The position numbers and the translations under genes were made by a program. Positions 8,467 to 17,364 of a stretch of DNA of 64,000 bases are shown here, one piece after another. The stretch is from JANNNF01 sp040385825 (GTDB lineage Bacteria; Pseudomonadota; Alphaproteobacteria; Rhodobacterales; Rhodobacteraceae), in assembly GCA_040385825.1 (NCBI GenBank), contig JAZKGQ010000003.1, positions 1 through 64,000 on the forward strand, in the 5' to 3' direction. The notes beneath the pieces are model-generated. The model did not search any database, was not told the origin of the DNA, and saw only the letters and a program-made list of their open reading frames with translations. The first letter of the stretch is position 1, and each line of letters opens with the position of its first letter.

Positions 8467-10914
8467 ATGGCGGAAGTTCCGAAACACGCGCGGGCGGTGG
8501 TGATTGGCGGGGGGGTGTCGGGCTGTTCAGTGGCCTATCATCTGGCAAAGGCCGGCTGGACCGATGTGGTGCTTTTGGAGCGGCAAAAGCTGACGAGCGG
8601 GACGACCTGGCACGCGGCGGGGTTGATCGGGCAGTTGCGCGGGTCGGCCAACATGACGCGGTTGGCGAAGTATTCGGCGGATCTGTATGTGAAGCTGGAG
8701 GCGGAAACGGGCGTTGCGACGGGGATGCGGCAGGTTGGCAGCATCTCGGTCGCGCTGACCGAGGCGCGGCGGGAGGAGTTGCTGCGACAGGCGACGGTGG
8801 CGCGAATCTTTGACGTGGAGGTGCATGAGATCAGCCCGGCCGAGGTGAAGGCGGCCTATCCGCATCTGAACATCGACGGTGTGGTGGGGGCGGTGGCCTT
8901 GCCGCTGGACGGGCAATGCGACCCGGCGAATATCGCCATGGCGCTTGCCAAGGGTGCACGGATGCGGGGGGCGCAGATATTCGAGGGGGTGAAGGTGACT
9001 GCCGTGACACGCGCCTCGGGCCGGGTGACAGGGGTCGATTATGTGCAGGGTGGGGTGCCCGGCCATATTGCGGCGGATGTGGTGGTCAACTGCGGCGGCA
9101 TGTGGGGGCGCGATCTGGCCGAGGCCAGCGGCGTGACCCTGCCGCTGCATGCCTGCGAGCATTTCTATCTGATCACCGAGCCTGTTCAGGGGCTTGGCCA
9201 TATGCCCGTGCTGCGGGTGCCCGATGAATGCGCCTATTACAAATCGGACGCGGGCAAAATGATGATCGGCGCGTTCGAGCCGAAAGCCAAGCCCTGGGGA
9301 ATGACGGGCTGGGGGCAGACGGGCATCCGCGAGGATTTCTGTTTTGACACGCTGCCCGAGGATTGGGACCATTTCCAGCCCATTCTGGAACACGCGATGC
9401 ACCGGATGCCGCTGTTCCAGACGGCGGGGATTCATACGTTCTTCAACGGCCCGGAAAGTTTTACCCCCGATGATCGCTACTATCTGGGCGAGGCGCCGGA
9501 ACTGGGGGGGTACTGGGTGGCCGCCGGCTATAACTCGGTCGGCATTGCGGGATCGGGCGGCGCGGGCATGGCGCTGGCGCATTGGATCACCGAAGGCGAG
9601 GCGCCGTTTGATCTGTGGGAAGTGGACATTCGCCGCGCGCAACCGTTTCAGCGCAACAGGGCTTACCTGAAAGACCGGGTGTCCGAGACGTTGGGGCTGC
9701 TTTATGCCGACCATTACCCCTACCGGCAGTTTGCCACCGCGCGGGGGGTGCGGCGCAGCCCTTTGCATGAGCATCTGAAGGCGCGGGGCGCTGTGTTTGG
9801 CGAGGCGGCGGGGTGGGAGCGGGCGAACTGGTTTGCCAATCCGGGGCAGGAACGGGAGTATCAGTATTCCTGGGGGCGGCAGAACTGGTTCGAGAATCAG
9901 AAGGCCGAGCATCTGGCGGTGCGCAACGGCTGCGGTCTGTTCGACATGACCTCATTCGGCAAGATCAGGGTGGAAGGGCGCGAGGCTTGCGCCTTTCTGA
10001 ACCGGCTATGTGGCGCGCAAGTGGACGTGGCCGTGGGGCGGGTGGTCTACACCCAGATGCTGAACGCAGCTGGTGGCATCGAGAGCGATCTGACCGTGAC
10101 GCGGCTGTCGGAAACGGCCTTCCTGCTGGTGGTGCCGGGGGCGACCTTGCAGCGCGATCTGGCCTGGCTGCGGCGGCATCTGGGAGAGGCGTTCGCGGTG
10201 ATCACCGATGTAACGGCGGGCGAGGCGGTGCTGTGCGTGATGGGGCCGCGCGCGCGGGAGGTGCTGGCGCAGGTGTCGCCTGCCGACTTCAGCAATGCCG
10301 CACATCCCTTTGGCACCGCACGGGAAATCGAGATCGGCATGGGGCTGGCGCGGGCGCATCGGGTGACCTATGTGGGCGAATTGGGGTGGGAGCTTTATGT
10401 CAGCTCTGATCAGGCGGCGCATGTGTTCGAGGCGCTGATGCAGACCGACATCAGCCTGTGCGGGCTGCATACGCTGGACAGTTGCCGGATCGAGAAAGCC
10501 TACCGCCACTTCGGCCATGACATCACCGACGAGGATCATGTGCTGGAAGCGGGGCTTGGCTTTGCGGTCAAGACGGGCAAGGGCGATTTCATTGGCCGCG
10601 ACGCGGTGCTGCGCAAACGCGATGCCGGGCTGGCCCGAAGGATGGTACAGTTTCAACTGACCGACCCCGCGCCTTTGCTGTTCCACAACGAGGCGATCGT
10701 GCGCGATGGCCAGATCGTCGGGCCGGTCACCTCTGGCAACTATGGCCATCATCTGGGTGGGGCGATCGGTCTTGGCTATGTGCCTTGCGCCGGGCAGTCG
10801 GAGGCCGAGGTTCTGGCCTCGACCTATGAGATCGAGGTGGCGGGGGTGCGGCACAAGGCGATTGCCTCAGTCTCGCCGCTCTATGACCCTTCTTCTTCGC
10901 GGATCAAGGCCTAG
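8467..10914 (+). CDS. second FAD-dependent demethylating dehydrogenase with GcvT domain
   Basis: A paralogue of the preceding gene (815 aa against 810), with GGGVSG at about residues 14-19, TTWHAAGL with the probable flavinylated His near 49, and a C-terminal GcvT domain (GELGWELY, RIEKAYRHFGHD, AGLGFAVKTGKGDFIGRDA). The ATG at 8467 matches the alignment with its neighbour and has AAGG just upstream; the ATGs at 8452 and 8455 lie in an R1 repeat. Two such enzymes in tandem suggest removal of two methyl groups in turn, or two substrates. It follows the first flavoprotein by 64 bp and is co-oriented with the Rieske gene. Confidence 0.88.
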   Translation: MAEVPKHARAVVIGGGVSGCSVAYHLAKAGWTDVVLLERQKLTSGTTWHAAGLIGQLRGSANMTRLAKYSADLYVKLEAETGVATGMRQVGSISVALTEARREELLRQATVARIFDVEVHEISPAEVKAAYPHLNIDGVVGAVALPLDGQCDPANIAMALAKGARMRGAQIFEGVKVTAVTRASGRVTGVDYVQGGVPGHIAADVVVNCGGMWGRDLAEASGVTLPLHACEHFYLITEPVQGLGHMPVLRVPDECAYYKSDAGKMMIGAFEPKAKPWGMTGWGQTGIREDFCFDTLPEDWDHFQPILEHAMHRMPLFQTAGIHTFFNGPESFTPDDRYYLGEAPELGGYWVAAGYNSVGIAGSGGAGMALAHWITEGEAPFDLWEVDIRRAQPFQRNRAYLKDRVSETLGLLYADHYPYRQFATARGVRRSPLHEHLKARGAVFGEAAGWERANWFANPGQEREYQYSWGRQNWFENQKAEHLAVRNGCGLFDMTSFGKIRVEGREACAFLNRLCGAQVDVAVGRVVYTQMLNAAGGIESDLTVTRLSETAFLLVVPGATLQRDLAWLRRHLGEAFAVITDVTAGEAVLCVMGPRAREVLAQVSPADFSNAAHPFGTAREIEIGMGLARAHRVTYVGELGWELYVSSDQAAHVFEALMQTDISLCGLHTLDSCRIEKAYRHFGHDITDEDHVLEAGLGFAVKTGKGDFIGRDAVLRKRDAGLARRMVQFQLTDPAPLLFHNEAIVRDGQIVGPVTSGNYGHHLGGAIGLGYVPCAGQSEAEVLASTYEIEVAGVRHKAIASVSPLYDPSSSRIKA

Positions 10915-10947
10915 ATTTGCCAAAGACCTGGCAAAGGACGCTTGCAG

Positions 10948-12174
10948 ATGGACAGTGAGAACATGACCCACCCCCCCGCCCCAGACCGGATCGACCGGGC
11001 CATTGCGGCCTATGTTCCCGGTCATGGGCTGGAAGGGCATTTCTATGCCGACCCTGCGATCTACCAGCGCGAGCTGGACCGGATCTTCCGCCGCCACTGG
11101 CATTGCATCGCGCATGAGGCCGTCGTGCCGGACCCGCATGATTTTGAGGTGTTTGCGATGGCGGGCGAACAGGTGATCCTGTCGCGCGACGCACAGGGCG
11201 GACTGCATGCCATGCTGAACCTGTGCCGCCACAAGGGGGCCGAGGTTTGCACCGTTCCGCGCGGCAATGCCCGCAGCTTTACCTGCCCTTATCACGCCTG
11301 GACCTATGGCAGCGACGGCGCGCTGAAATCGGCGCGGCTGATGCCGAAGGGGTTTGATCCCGCGGCGCATGGCTTACACAAGCTGCACCTGCGGGTGGTG
11401 GAAGGGCTGGTGTTCATCTGTTTCGCCAGCGATCCGCTGGATTTCACCGATGCCGCCGCGATGATCGCGGGCACCTGCGGGGTCTATGGCTGGGCCGGGG
11501 CCAGGGTCGCGCATCGGCGGACCTACCGGCTTGCGGCCAACTGGAAGCTGGCGGTCGAGAATTATGTTGAATGCTATCACTGTGGCCCGGCCCACCCGGA
11601 ATATTCCGAGGTGCATGTGCTGGAAAAACCGATGGAGCAGATCGAGGCGCTGAATGCCGCGATGGTGGCGCGCACCTGTGCGCTTGGGCTTGACGTGATC
11701 GAGGCCAGCCCGTGGGAAACCTCGGATACCGGGCGCGAGGCGATCCGGTCCTTCCGCTATGCGCTGTATGACGGGATGAAATCGGCCAGCGTCGATGGCG
11801 GGCCGGTGGCGCCGCTGATGGGCAGGTTCCGCGATTTTGACGGCGGCGTCACCTCGCTGCATTTCGGCGGGCTGTCCTATATGGTGGCCTATCCGGACCA
11901 CGGGGTGATCTACCGGTTCATTCCGCAGGGGGTGGATGCCTGCGATATGGAACTGGTCTGGCTGGTGGCGGGCGATGCGGTTGAAGGCGTCGACTACGAT
12001 CTGGCCCGGCTGACATGGCTGTGGCAGGTCACGTCCGATCAGGACAAGGCGATCATCGAGACGACGGCGCGCGGGGTGCGGTCGCATTACTTTCGCCCCG
12101 GTCCGATCGCGCCGATGGAGGCGCAGTCGCAGCGCTATATCACATGGTATTTGGCGGAAATGGCGCGCCCCTGA
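10948..12174 (+). CDS. Rieske-type oxygenase alpha subunit (glycine betaine/stachydrine demethylase-like)
   Basis: A 408-aa ring-hydroxylating-type oxygenase. The Rieske [2Fe-2S] motif is complete: C93-x-H95 (NLCRHKG) and C113-x2-H116 (CPYHAW). The mononuclear iron site is recognisable in VENYVECYHCGPAHPEYSE, the form seen in Rieske enzymes that demethylate quaternary amines such as glycine betaine. AAAGGA precedes the ATG at 10948 by 9 bp. No reductase partner gene lies next to it, so electrons must come from elsewhere. Substrate assignment is an inference from motif style and the amine-type neighbours. Confidence 0.87.
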   Translation: MDSENMTHPPAPDRIDRAIAAYVPGHGLEGHFYADPAIYQRELDRIFRRHWHCIAHEAVVPDPHDFEVFAMAGEQVILSRDAQGGLHAMLNLCRHKGAEVCTVPRGNARSFTCPYHAWTYGSDGALKSARLMPKGFDPAAHGLHKLHLRVVEGLVFICFASDPLDFTDAAAMIAGTCGVYGWAGARVAHRRTYRLAANWKLAVENYVECYHCGPAHPEYSEVHVLEKPMEQIEALNAAMVARTCALGLDVIEASPWETSDTGREAIRSFRYALYDGMKSASVDGGPVAPLMGRFRDFDGGVTSLHFGGLSYMVAYPDHGVIYRFIPQGVDACDMELVWLVAGDAVEGVDYDLARLTWLWQVTSDQDKAIIETTARGVRSHYFRPGPIAPMEAQSQRYITWYLAEMARP

Positions 12175-12207
12175 CGGGGCCACCTGCAACAACTGGGGGA
12201 TGGGCGG

Positions 12208-13761
12208 ATGGGCGATATCGGTGAGGTTTGCGAACCGGCGCGGGCAAGGCGGGCAGGCGGGCGGGCGAACCGGGTGGCGCTGCGGGCGGCCCCCTTGGCC
12301 GATGACGTGCGCCCGGTGCGGGGCGGCATGGCGGGGGGCCAATACAAGCCGCTGACCGATGCCGGGATTGCGCAGATTCATGCAGCAGCACTGGATGCGC
12401 TGGAGCAGATCGGGCTAAGCCAGGCGCCACCTTCGGGGGTCAAACTGCTGACCGAAGCCGGGGCCATTCAGGGCGATGACGGGCGGATCCGCTTTCCGCG
12501 CGCCTTGGTGGAAGACATGCTGGCGGTGGCTGCGCGGGGCATCACGCTGCATGCCCGCGACCCCAAGTTTGACCTGCATCTGACCGGCAATAATGTGCAT
12601 TTCGGCACAGCCGGGGCGGCGGTGCATATTGTCGATCCGGTGACGCTGGATTACCGCGAAAGCACGGCGCAGGATCTGTACGATGCGGCGCGGCTGGTGG
12701 AAAATCTGGACAACATCCATTTCTACCAACGCACCATGGTTTGCCGCGATGTGGTGGACAATCAGGATATGGACCTGAACACCCTGTACGGCTGCCTTGC
12801 GGGCACGCGCAAACATGTGGGCACATCGTTCAGCGACCCTTCGCATGTGGCGGCCTGTTTCGACATGATCTACACCGTGGCGGGGGGCGAGGACAAATGG
12901 CGGGAGCGGCCCTTTGTCAGCAATTCCAACTGCTTCGTCGTGCCGCCCATGAAGTTCGCCGAGGAATCCTGCATCACGATGGAGGATTGCATCCGGCGCG
13001 GCATGCCGATGCTGTTGTTGTCTGCGGGGCAGGCGGGGGCGACGGCACCGGCGCCGATTGCGCTGACCATCGTGCAGGCGATGGCGGAATGCCTCGCAGG
13101 CGTGGTCTATGCCAATGCGATCAAGAAGGGCGCGCCCTGTATCTTTGGCACCTGGCCCTTTGTCAGCGATCTGCGCACCGGCGCGATGAGCGGGGGTAGT
13201 GCAGAACAGGCGCTGCTGACGGCGGGCTGTGCGCAGATGCACCATTTCTACGATCTGCCGGGGGGGGCTGCGAGCGGCATTTCCGACAGCAAACTGCCCG
13301 ACATGCAGGCGGGATGGGAGCAGGGGATTACCAACTCGCTGGCGGGCCTCGCGGGGTTGAACATGTGCTACGAGGCGGTGGGGATGCACGCCTCGCTGCT
13401 TGGGTTCTGCCTCGAATCGCTGGTGCTGGGCGATGATCTTCTGGGGCAGGCGATGCGGCTGGTACGGGGCATTGACGTGACGCCCGACAGCACCAGCATC
13501 GAGGCGATGAAGCAGGTCTGTCTGGGCGGGCCGGGGCATTACCTTGGGTCGGACCAGACGCTGAAGCTGATGCAGACCGAATACATCTATCCGTCCACCG
13601 CCAACCGGATGTCGCCCAAGGAATGGAACGAGGCGGGCAAGCCGCTGCTGCTTGACGCGGCCATCGCGCGCAAGAATAGTATCCTCGCAAAGGCCGGATG
13701 CGTGATTGATCCGCAGATCGATGCCGCCATCCGCGCCAAATACAACATCCATTTCAAGTGA
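12208..13761 (+). CDS. trimethylamine methyltransferase (MttB) family protein, non-pyrrolysine type
   Basis: A 517-aa protein of the MttB superfamily; the C-terminal stretch PGHYLGSDQTLKLMQTEY-IYPSTANRMSPKEW is characteristic. Archaeal MttB contains pyrrolysine at an in-frame TAG; this gene reads through without any, so it belongs to the larger non-Pyl group, whose known members demethylate glycine betaine, proline betaine, carnitine or gamma-butyrobetaine onto a corrinoid protein. No corrinoid protein (MttC-like) or activating ferredoxin is encoded nearby, which leaves its methyl acceptor open. The first 40 residues are Arg/Ala-rich and may be partly spurious; the start at 12208 follows GGGGGATGGGCGG. 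Confidence 0.85.
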   Translation: MGDIGEVCEPARARRAGGRANRVALRAAPLADDVRPVRGGMAGGQYKPLTDAGIAQIHAAALDALEQIGLSQAPPSGVKLLTEAGAIQGDDGRIRFPRALVEDMLAVAARGITLHARDPKFDLHLTGNNVHFGTAGAAVHIVDPVTLDYRESTAQDLYDAARLVENLDNIHFYQRTMVCRDVVDNQDMDLNTLYGCLAGTRKHVGTSFSDPSHVAACFDMIYTVAGGEDKWRERPFVSNSNCFVVPPMKFAEESCITMEDCIRRGMPMLLLSAGQAGATAPAPIALTIVQAMAECLAGVVYANAIKKGAPCIFGTWPFVSDLRTGAMSGGSAEQALLTAGCAQMHHFYDLPGGAASGISDSKLPDMQAGWEQGITNSLAGLAGLNMCYEAVGMHASLLGFCLESLVLGDDLLGQAMRLVRGIDVTPDSTSIEAMKQVCLGGPGHYLGSDQTLKLMQTEYIYPSTANRMSPKEWNEAGKPLLLDAAIARKNSILAKAGCVIDPQIDAAIRAKYNIHFK

Positions 13762-13768
13762 GGTCGCC

Positions 13769-15199
13769 ATGATCCCCGCCAACATGCTGAAATTCTACAT
13801 CAACGGGGCCTGGGTCGAGCCTGCCTCGCAAACCCGCATGGGGGTGGAAAACCCCGCAACCGAGGAGATTGTGGCCGAGGTCGCGCTTGGCAATCAGGCC
13901 GATATTGATGCGGCCATCGCCGCGGCCCGTGCGGCGTTTGACGTCTGGACCGTGCGGCCGGTGGGCGAACGCATCGCCATCGTGAAGCGGATCCTGGAGG
14001 TGTACAATGCCCGCGCCGAGGAATTTGCCCAAGTGATGTCGACTGAGATGGGCGCGCCGATCACCTGGGCGCGCGAGGCGCAGTTCTGGGCGGGGCAGGT
14101 GCATATCGAGGCCACCATCAAGGCCGCCGAGGAGATGGTCTGGGAATACAACCGCGGCACCACAAGGATTGTGTACGAGGGCATCGGGGTGTGCGCGCTG
14201 ATCACGCCGTGGAACTGGCCGATGAACCAGATCGCCTGCAAGGTTGCCCCGGCGCTGGTGGCGGGCTGTACCATGGTGCTGAAACCATCGGAAATCGCCC
14301 CGCTGTCGGGCGTCTTGTTCGCGCAGGTCTGCCATGAGGCCGGCGTGCCGGCAGGCGTGTTCAACATGGTGAACGGCACCGGCCCCGAGGTTGGCGCGCG
14401 CATGTCGTCGCACCCCGAGGTGGATATGGTCAGCTTTACCGGATCGACGCGGGCAGGGACGGCGGTGGCGGCGGCAGCGGCCCCGACGGTGAAACGGGTG
14501 GCGCAGGAACTGGGCGGCAAGTCGGCCAACATCATCCTGCCGACCGCCGACATTGCAGCGGCGGTGAAGGCGGGGGTCGAGGGCTGCTTTGGCAACACCG
14601 GGCAATCCTGCGACGCGCCGACCCGGATGTTCGTGCCACGCGCATCCCACGATCTGGCGCTGGTGGCGGCGCGCGAGGCGGCAGAGGCGGTGGTGGTGGG
14701 CGACCCGCGGGACGAGGCGACCACGATGGGGCCTTTGGTCAGCAAGCTGCAATTCGACAAGGTGCAGGGTCTGATCGCCAAGGGCATCGAGGAAGGCGCC
14801 ACGCTGGTTTCGGGCGGTCTGGGACGGCCTGTGGGGGTGAACCGGGGCTGGTTCGTGCGGCCCACCATCTTTGGCGGCGTGACCGATGACATGACCATTG
14901 CGCGCGAGGAAATCTTTGGCCCGGTGCTGTCGATCCTGCCCTATGACAGTATCGATCAGGCGGTCGCCTCGGCCAATGACAGCCCTTACGGCCTTGCCGC
15001 CTATATCGCGGGTCCGGTGGAGGATGCCAAACCCGTGGCGCGGCGGTTGCGGGCCGGGACGGTGAACCTGAACTATCCGGCCTGGGATACGTCCGCACCC
15101 TTTGGCGGCTATAAACAGTCGGGCAACGGGCGCGAATATGCCGATTGGGGCATCCACGACTTCTGCGAGGTCAAGGGCATTGTGGGGTACGGCGCGTGA
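13769..15199 (+). CDS. NAD(P)-dependent aldehyde dehydrogenase
   Basis: A 476-aa ALDH-superfamily enzyme. Visible motifs are TPWNWPMNQ (cofactor site), KPSEIAPLS, FTGSTRAG, ELGGKSANI (general-base Glu) and NTGQSCDAPTRM (nucleophile Cys), in the standard order. The ATG at 13769 follows GAGG and lies 7 bp after the MttB-family stop; a frame extending to 13706 is antisense-free but lacks support. It would oxidise an aldehyde made in the same pathway, possibly a semialdehyde or betaine-aldehyde analogue. Its stop overlaps the next start as GTGA. Confidence 0.9.
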   Translation: MIPANMLKFYINGAWVEPASQTRMGVENPATEEIVAEVALGNQADIDAAIAAARAAFDVWTVRPVGERIAIVKRILEVYNARAEEFAQVMSTEMGAPITWAREAQFWAGQVHIEATIKAAEEMVWEYNRGTTRIVYEGIGVCALITPWNWPMNQIACKVAPALVAGCTMVLKPSEIAPLSGVLFAQVCHEAGVPAGVFNMVNGTGPEVGARMSSHPEVDMVSFTGSTRAGTAVAAAAAPTVKRVAQELGGKSANIILPTADIAAAVKAGVEGCFGNTGQSCDAPTRMFVPRASHDLALVAAREAAEAVVVGDPRDEATTMGPLVSKLQFDKVQGLIAKGIEEGATLVSGGLGRPVGVNRGWFVRPTIFGGVTDDMTIAREEIFGPVLSILPYDSIDQAVASANDSPYGLAAYIAGPVEDAKPVARRLRAGTVNLNYPAWDTSAPFGGYKQSGNGREYADWGIHDFCEVKGIVGYGA

Positions 15200-16095
15200 T
15201 CTATGGCTATATCGGCTTGGGCAATCTGGGCGGGCATCTGGCGGCCAGCCTGATCCGGGCGGGGTTTTCCGTGGTGGTCCATGACCGCGATCCGGCCTTG
15301 GCAGAACGGCACCGGGCCATGGGGGCCACAGTGGCGGGGTCGGTGGCGGAACTGGCAGCTTCGGTCGATCATGTGATCACCTGCCTGCCGTCGCCTGCGG
15401 TATCCGAGGCGGTGCTGGCCGAGGTGCTGACGGAACTGAAGCCGGGGGCGACCTGGATCGAGAACTCCACCCTTGGCCGGGATGACATCATCCGGTTGGG
15501 CGGGCTGGCGGAACAGGCCGGGGTGCAACTGCTGGAGGCTCCGGTGACGGGGGGCGTGCATCTGGCGGCGCGGGGCGAGATTACCGTGCTGGTCGGCGGC
15601 GATGCCGTGCTGTTCGCGCAGCACCGCCCGGTGCTGGAGGCGATGGGCAACCGGATTTTCCACATGGGACCAGTGGGATCGGCGGCGGTGATCAAGGTGA
15701 TCACCAACATGCTGGCCTTCATTCATCTGGTGGCGGATGGCGAGGCGCTGATGCTGGCCAAGCGCGGGGGATTGGATCTGAAAACCGCGTGGGAGGCGAT
15801 TGCGGCCTCGTCGGGGTCGAGTTTCGTGCATGAAACCGAGGGGCAGTTGATCCTGAACGGGTCCTATGACATTGCGTTTTCGATGGATCTGGCCCTGAAG
15901 GATCTGGGCTTTGCCATGGGCTTCGGGCGCGAATTTGGCGTGCCGCTGGATCTGGCGGGGGTCACGGCGCAGACGTTCCTGAAAGGGAAAGCGGCTTATG
16001 GCGGGGCGGCGCAATCGACGCAGATCGTCAAGCTGCTGGAAGATGTGCTGGGCACCGATCTGCGGGCGGACGGGTTTCCTTCACGGTTGGAATAA
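15196..16095 (+). CDS. NAD(P)-dependent beta-hydroxyacid dehydrogenase (HIBADH family)
   Basis: A 299-aa enzyme of the 3-hydroxyisobutyrate / tartronate-semialdehyde reductase family. It has the Rossmann fingerprint GLGNLGGHLAASLI near residue 7, the substrate motif EAPVTGGVHLAARG and the catalytic-lysine segment VIKVITNMLAF. The GTG start overlaps the aldehyde dehydrogenase stop (GTGA), so the two are translationally coupled and very likely act in consecutive or linked steps. Substrate cannot be told from sequence. Confidence 0.87.
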   Translation: MIYGYIGLGNLGGHLAASLIRAGFSVVVHDRDPALAERHRAMGATVAGSVAELAASVDHVITCLPSPAVSEAVLAEVLTELKPGATWIENSTLGRDDIIRLGGLAEQAGVQLLEAPVTGGVHLAARGEITVLVGGDAVLFAQHRPVLEAMGNRIFHMGPVGSAAVIKVITNMLAFIHLVADGEALMLAKRGGLDLKTAWEAIAASSGSSFVHETEGQLILNGSYDIAFSMDLALKDLGFAMGFGREFGVPLDLAGVTAQTFLKGKAAYGGAAQSTQIVKLLEDVLGTDLRADGFPSRLE

Positions 16096-16097
16096 GA

Positions 16098-16177
16098 GAG
16101 GGGGGTTTCACACCCCCCCCTCGCCCCGGCGAAGGCCGGGGCTCACCCCCCCGTAGGATATTTGCGCACAGAGGATG
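16098..16177 (+). repeat. R1 repeat copy c
   Basis: Contains GGGGGTTTCACACCCCC, a perfect hairpin CCCCGGC-GAAG-GCCGGGG (16124-16141), then CCCCCCGTAG and the core GATATTTGCGC-ACAGAGGATG. It is nearly the reverse complement of copy h at 39266, including the GTTTCACAC module. Confidence 0.75.
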
Positions 16178-16207
16178 CAAATTTTAGATGAATTGTAAGG
16201 GTTTGTG

Positions 16208-17308
16208 ATGGATCGAGAGATGGCGGAACGCGTGGCGCAGGCGTTGCACCACCGCAGCGGCGGGCTGGCGAAGGGCGATCCGGTGTCGGTGCCGATCGTC
16301 ACGGCGGCGACGTTCCATCTGCCCGAGGTGGCCGGCGCGCGGCATATCTATGGCCGCAACGGTCAGCCGACCTGGGACGCGCTGGAGGCGCAACTGGCGA
16401 TACTGGAGGCGGCGGAATGTGTGTCGTTTCCATCGGGCATGGCGGCGATTTCGGCCGCGCTGTTTGCCACGTTGAAGGCGGGGGCGCGGCTGATCGTGCC
16501 GTCGGACGGGTATTATGTGACGCGGGTGCTCTCGGAGGGGTTTCTGGCACCCTTCGGGGTGGAGGTGGTGCAGATCCCGACGCTGGAGTTTGCCAGTGCC
16601 GATTTCACCGGGGCGGCAGTGGTCTATATTGAAACGCCGTCGAACCCTGGTCTGGATGTCATTGATATTGCAGATGTCGTGGCGCGCGCCCATGCGGCGG
16701 GGGCGCTGGTGATTGCCGACAATACGACGATGACGCCGCTGTTGCAGCGCCCGTTGGATATGGGGTGCGATCTGGTGGTGGCCGCCGATACCAAGGCCCC
16801 GGCGGGGCATTCGGACGTGCTGTTTGGTCATGTGGCGGGGCGGGATGCCGGGCTGATGGGCCGCGTGCGCGACTGGCGGCGGCTTGGCGGGGCGGTGCCG
16901 GGGGCGTTCGAGGCGTTTCTGGTGCATCGCGGCATCGAGACGCTGGAAGTGCGGCTGGAGCGGATGTGTGCGTCCGCGCAAGTGATTGCGGAACGGCTGG
17001 CGGCGGATGCACGGGTCAGGGCGGTGCGGTTTCCGGGCCTGCCGGGGGATGCGTCTTATGCGATCTCAAGGCGGCAGATGGCGGGGTTCGGGTTTCTGAT
17101 CGGGTTCGAGATGGCGTCGGCCGAGGCCGCAGAGGCGTTTCTGGCGGCCTGCCCGCTGATCGTGCAAAGCACCAGTTTTGGCGGCACCCATTCCTCGGGC
17201 GAGCGGCGGGCACGGTGGGGCGACCCGGTGGCGGGTGGGTTCATCCGCCTGTCGGTGGGGCTGGAGCCGGTCGAGGTGCTGTGGGCGGCGATGGACGCAG
17301 CGTTGTAG
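16208..17308 (+). CDS. PLP-dependent Cys/Met metabolism (cystathionine gamma-synthase/lyase) family enzyme
   Basis: A 366-aa fold-type I PLP enzyme of the trans-sulfuration family. FPSGMAAISA (cofactor phosphate site), ETPSNPGLDV, IADNTTMTPL and the lysine segment AADTKAPAGHSDVLFG are in family order; the usual SxTKYxxGHSD is altered to ADTKAPAGHSD, so the Lys and GHSD are kept. The ATG at 16208 follows TAAGG. It is separated from the amine operon by an R1 repeat, so co-transcription is uncertain. It could be a gamma-lyase or synthase for a sulfur amino acid or an unrelated gamma-elimination reaction. Confidence 0.83.
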   Translation: MDREMAERVAQALHHRSGGLAKGDPVSVPIVTAATFHLPEVAGARHIYGRNGQPTWDALEAQLAILEAAECVSFPSGMAAISAALFATLKAGARLIVPSDGYYVTRVLSEGFLAPFGVEVVQIPTLEFASADFTGAAVVYIETPSNPGLDVIDIADVVARAHAAGALVIADNTTMTPLLQRPLDMGCDLVVAADTKAPAGHSDVLFGHVAGRDAGLMGRVRDWRRLGGAVPGAFEAFLVHRGIETLEVRLERMCASAQVIAERLAADARVRAVRFPGLPGDASYAISRRQMAGFGFLIGFEMASAEAAEAFLAACPLIVQSTSFGGTHSSGERRARWGDPVAGGFIRLSVGLEPVEVLWAAMDAAL

Positions 17309-17317
17309 CGCGAGGTG

Positions 17318-17358
17318 CCCCCCGCCCCCGGCCCCTCCCCACGGGGGGGAGGCGAGGC
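17318..17358. repeat. R3 GC-rich palindromic element between convergent genes
   Basis: CCCCCGGCCCCTCCCC-A-CGGGGGGGAGGCG, reverse complement of the element seen twice at 55432-55620. It lies in the 56-bp gap between convergent genes and could act as a bidirectional terminator, though it lacks a T-run. Confidence 0.5.
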
Positions 17359-17364
17359 GGCAGG

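Noticed and set aside
12208..13761. Pyrrolysine-containing MttB
   Set aside because: No in-frame TAG in the gene, and no pyl genes in the window.
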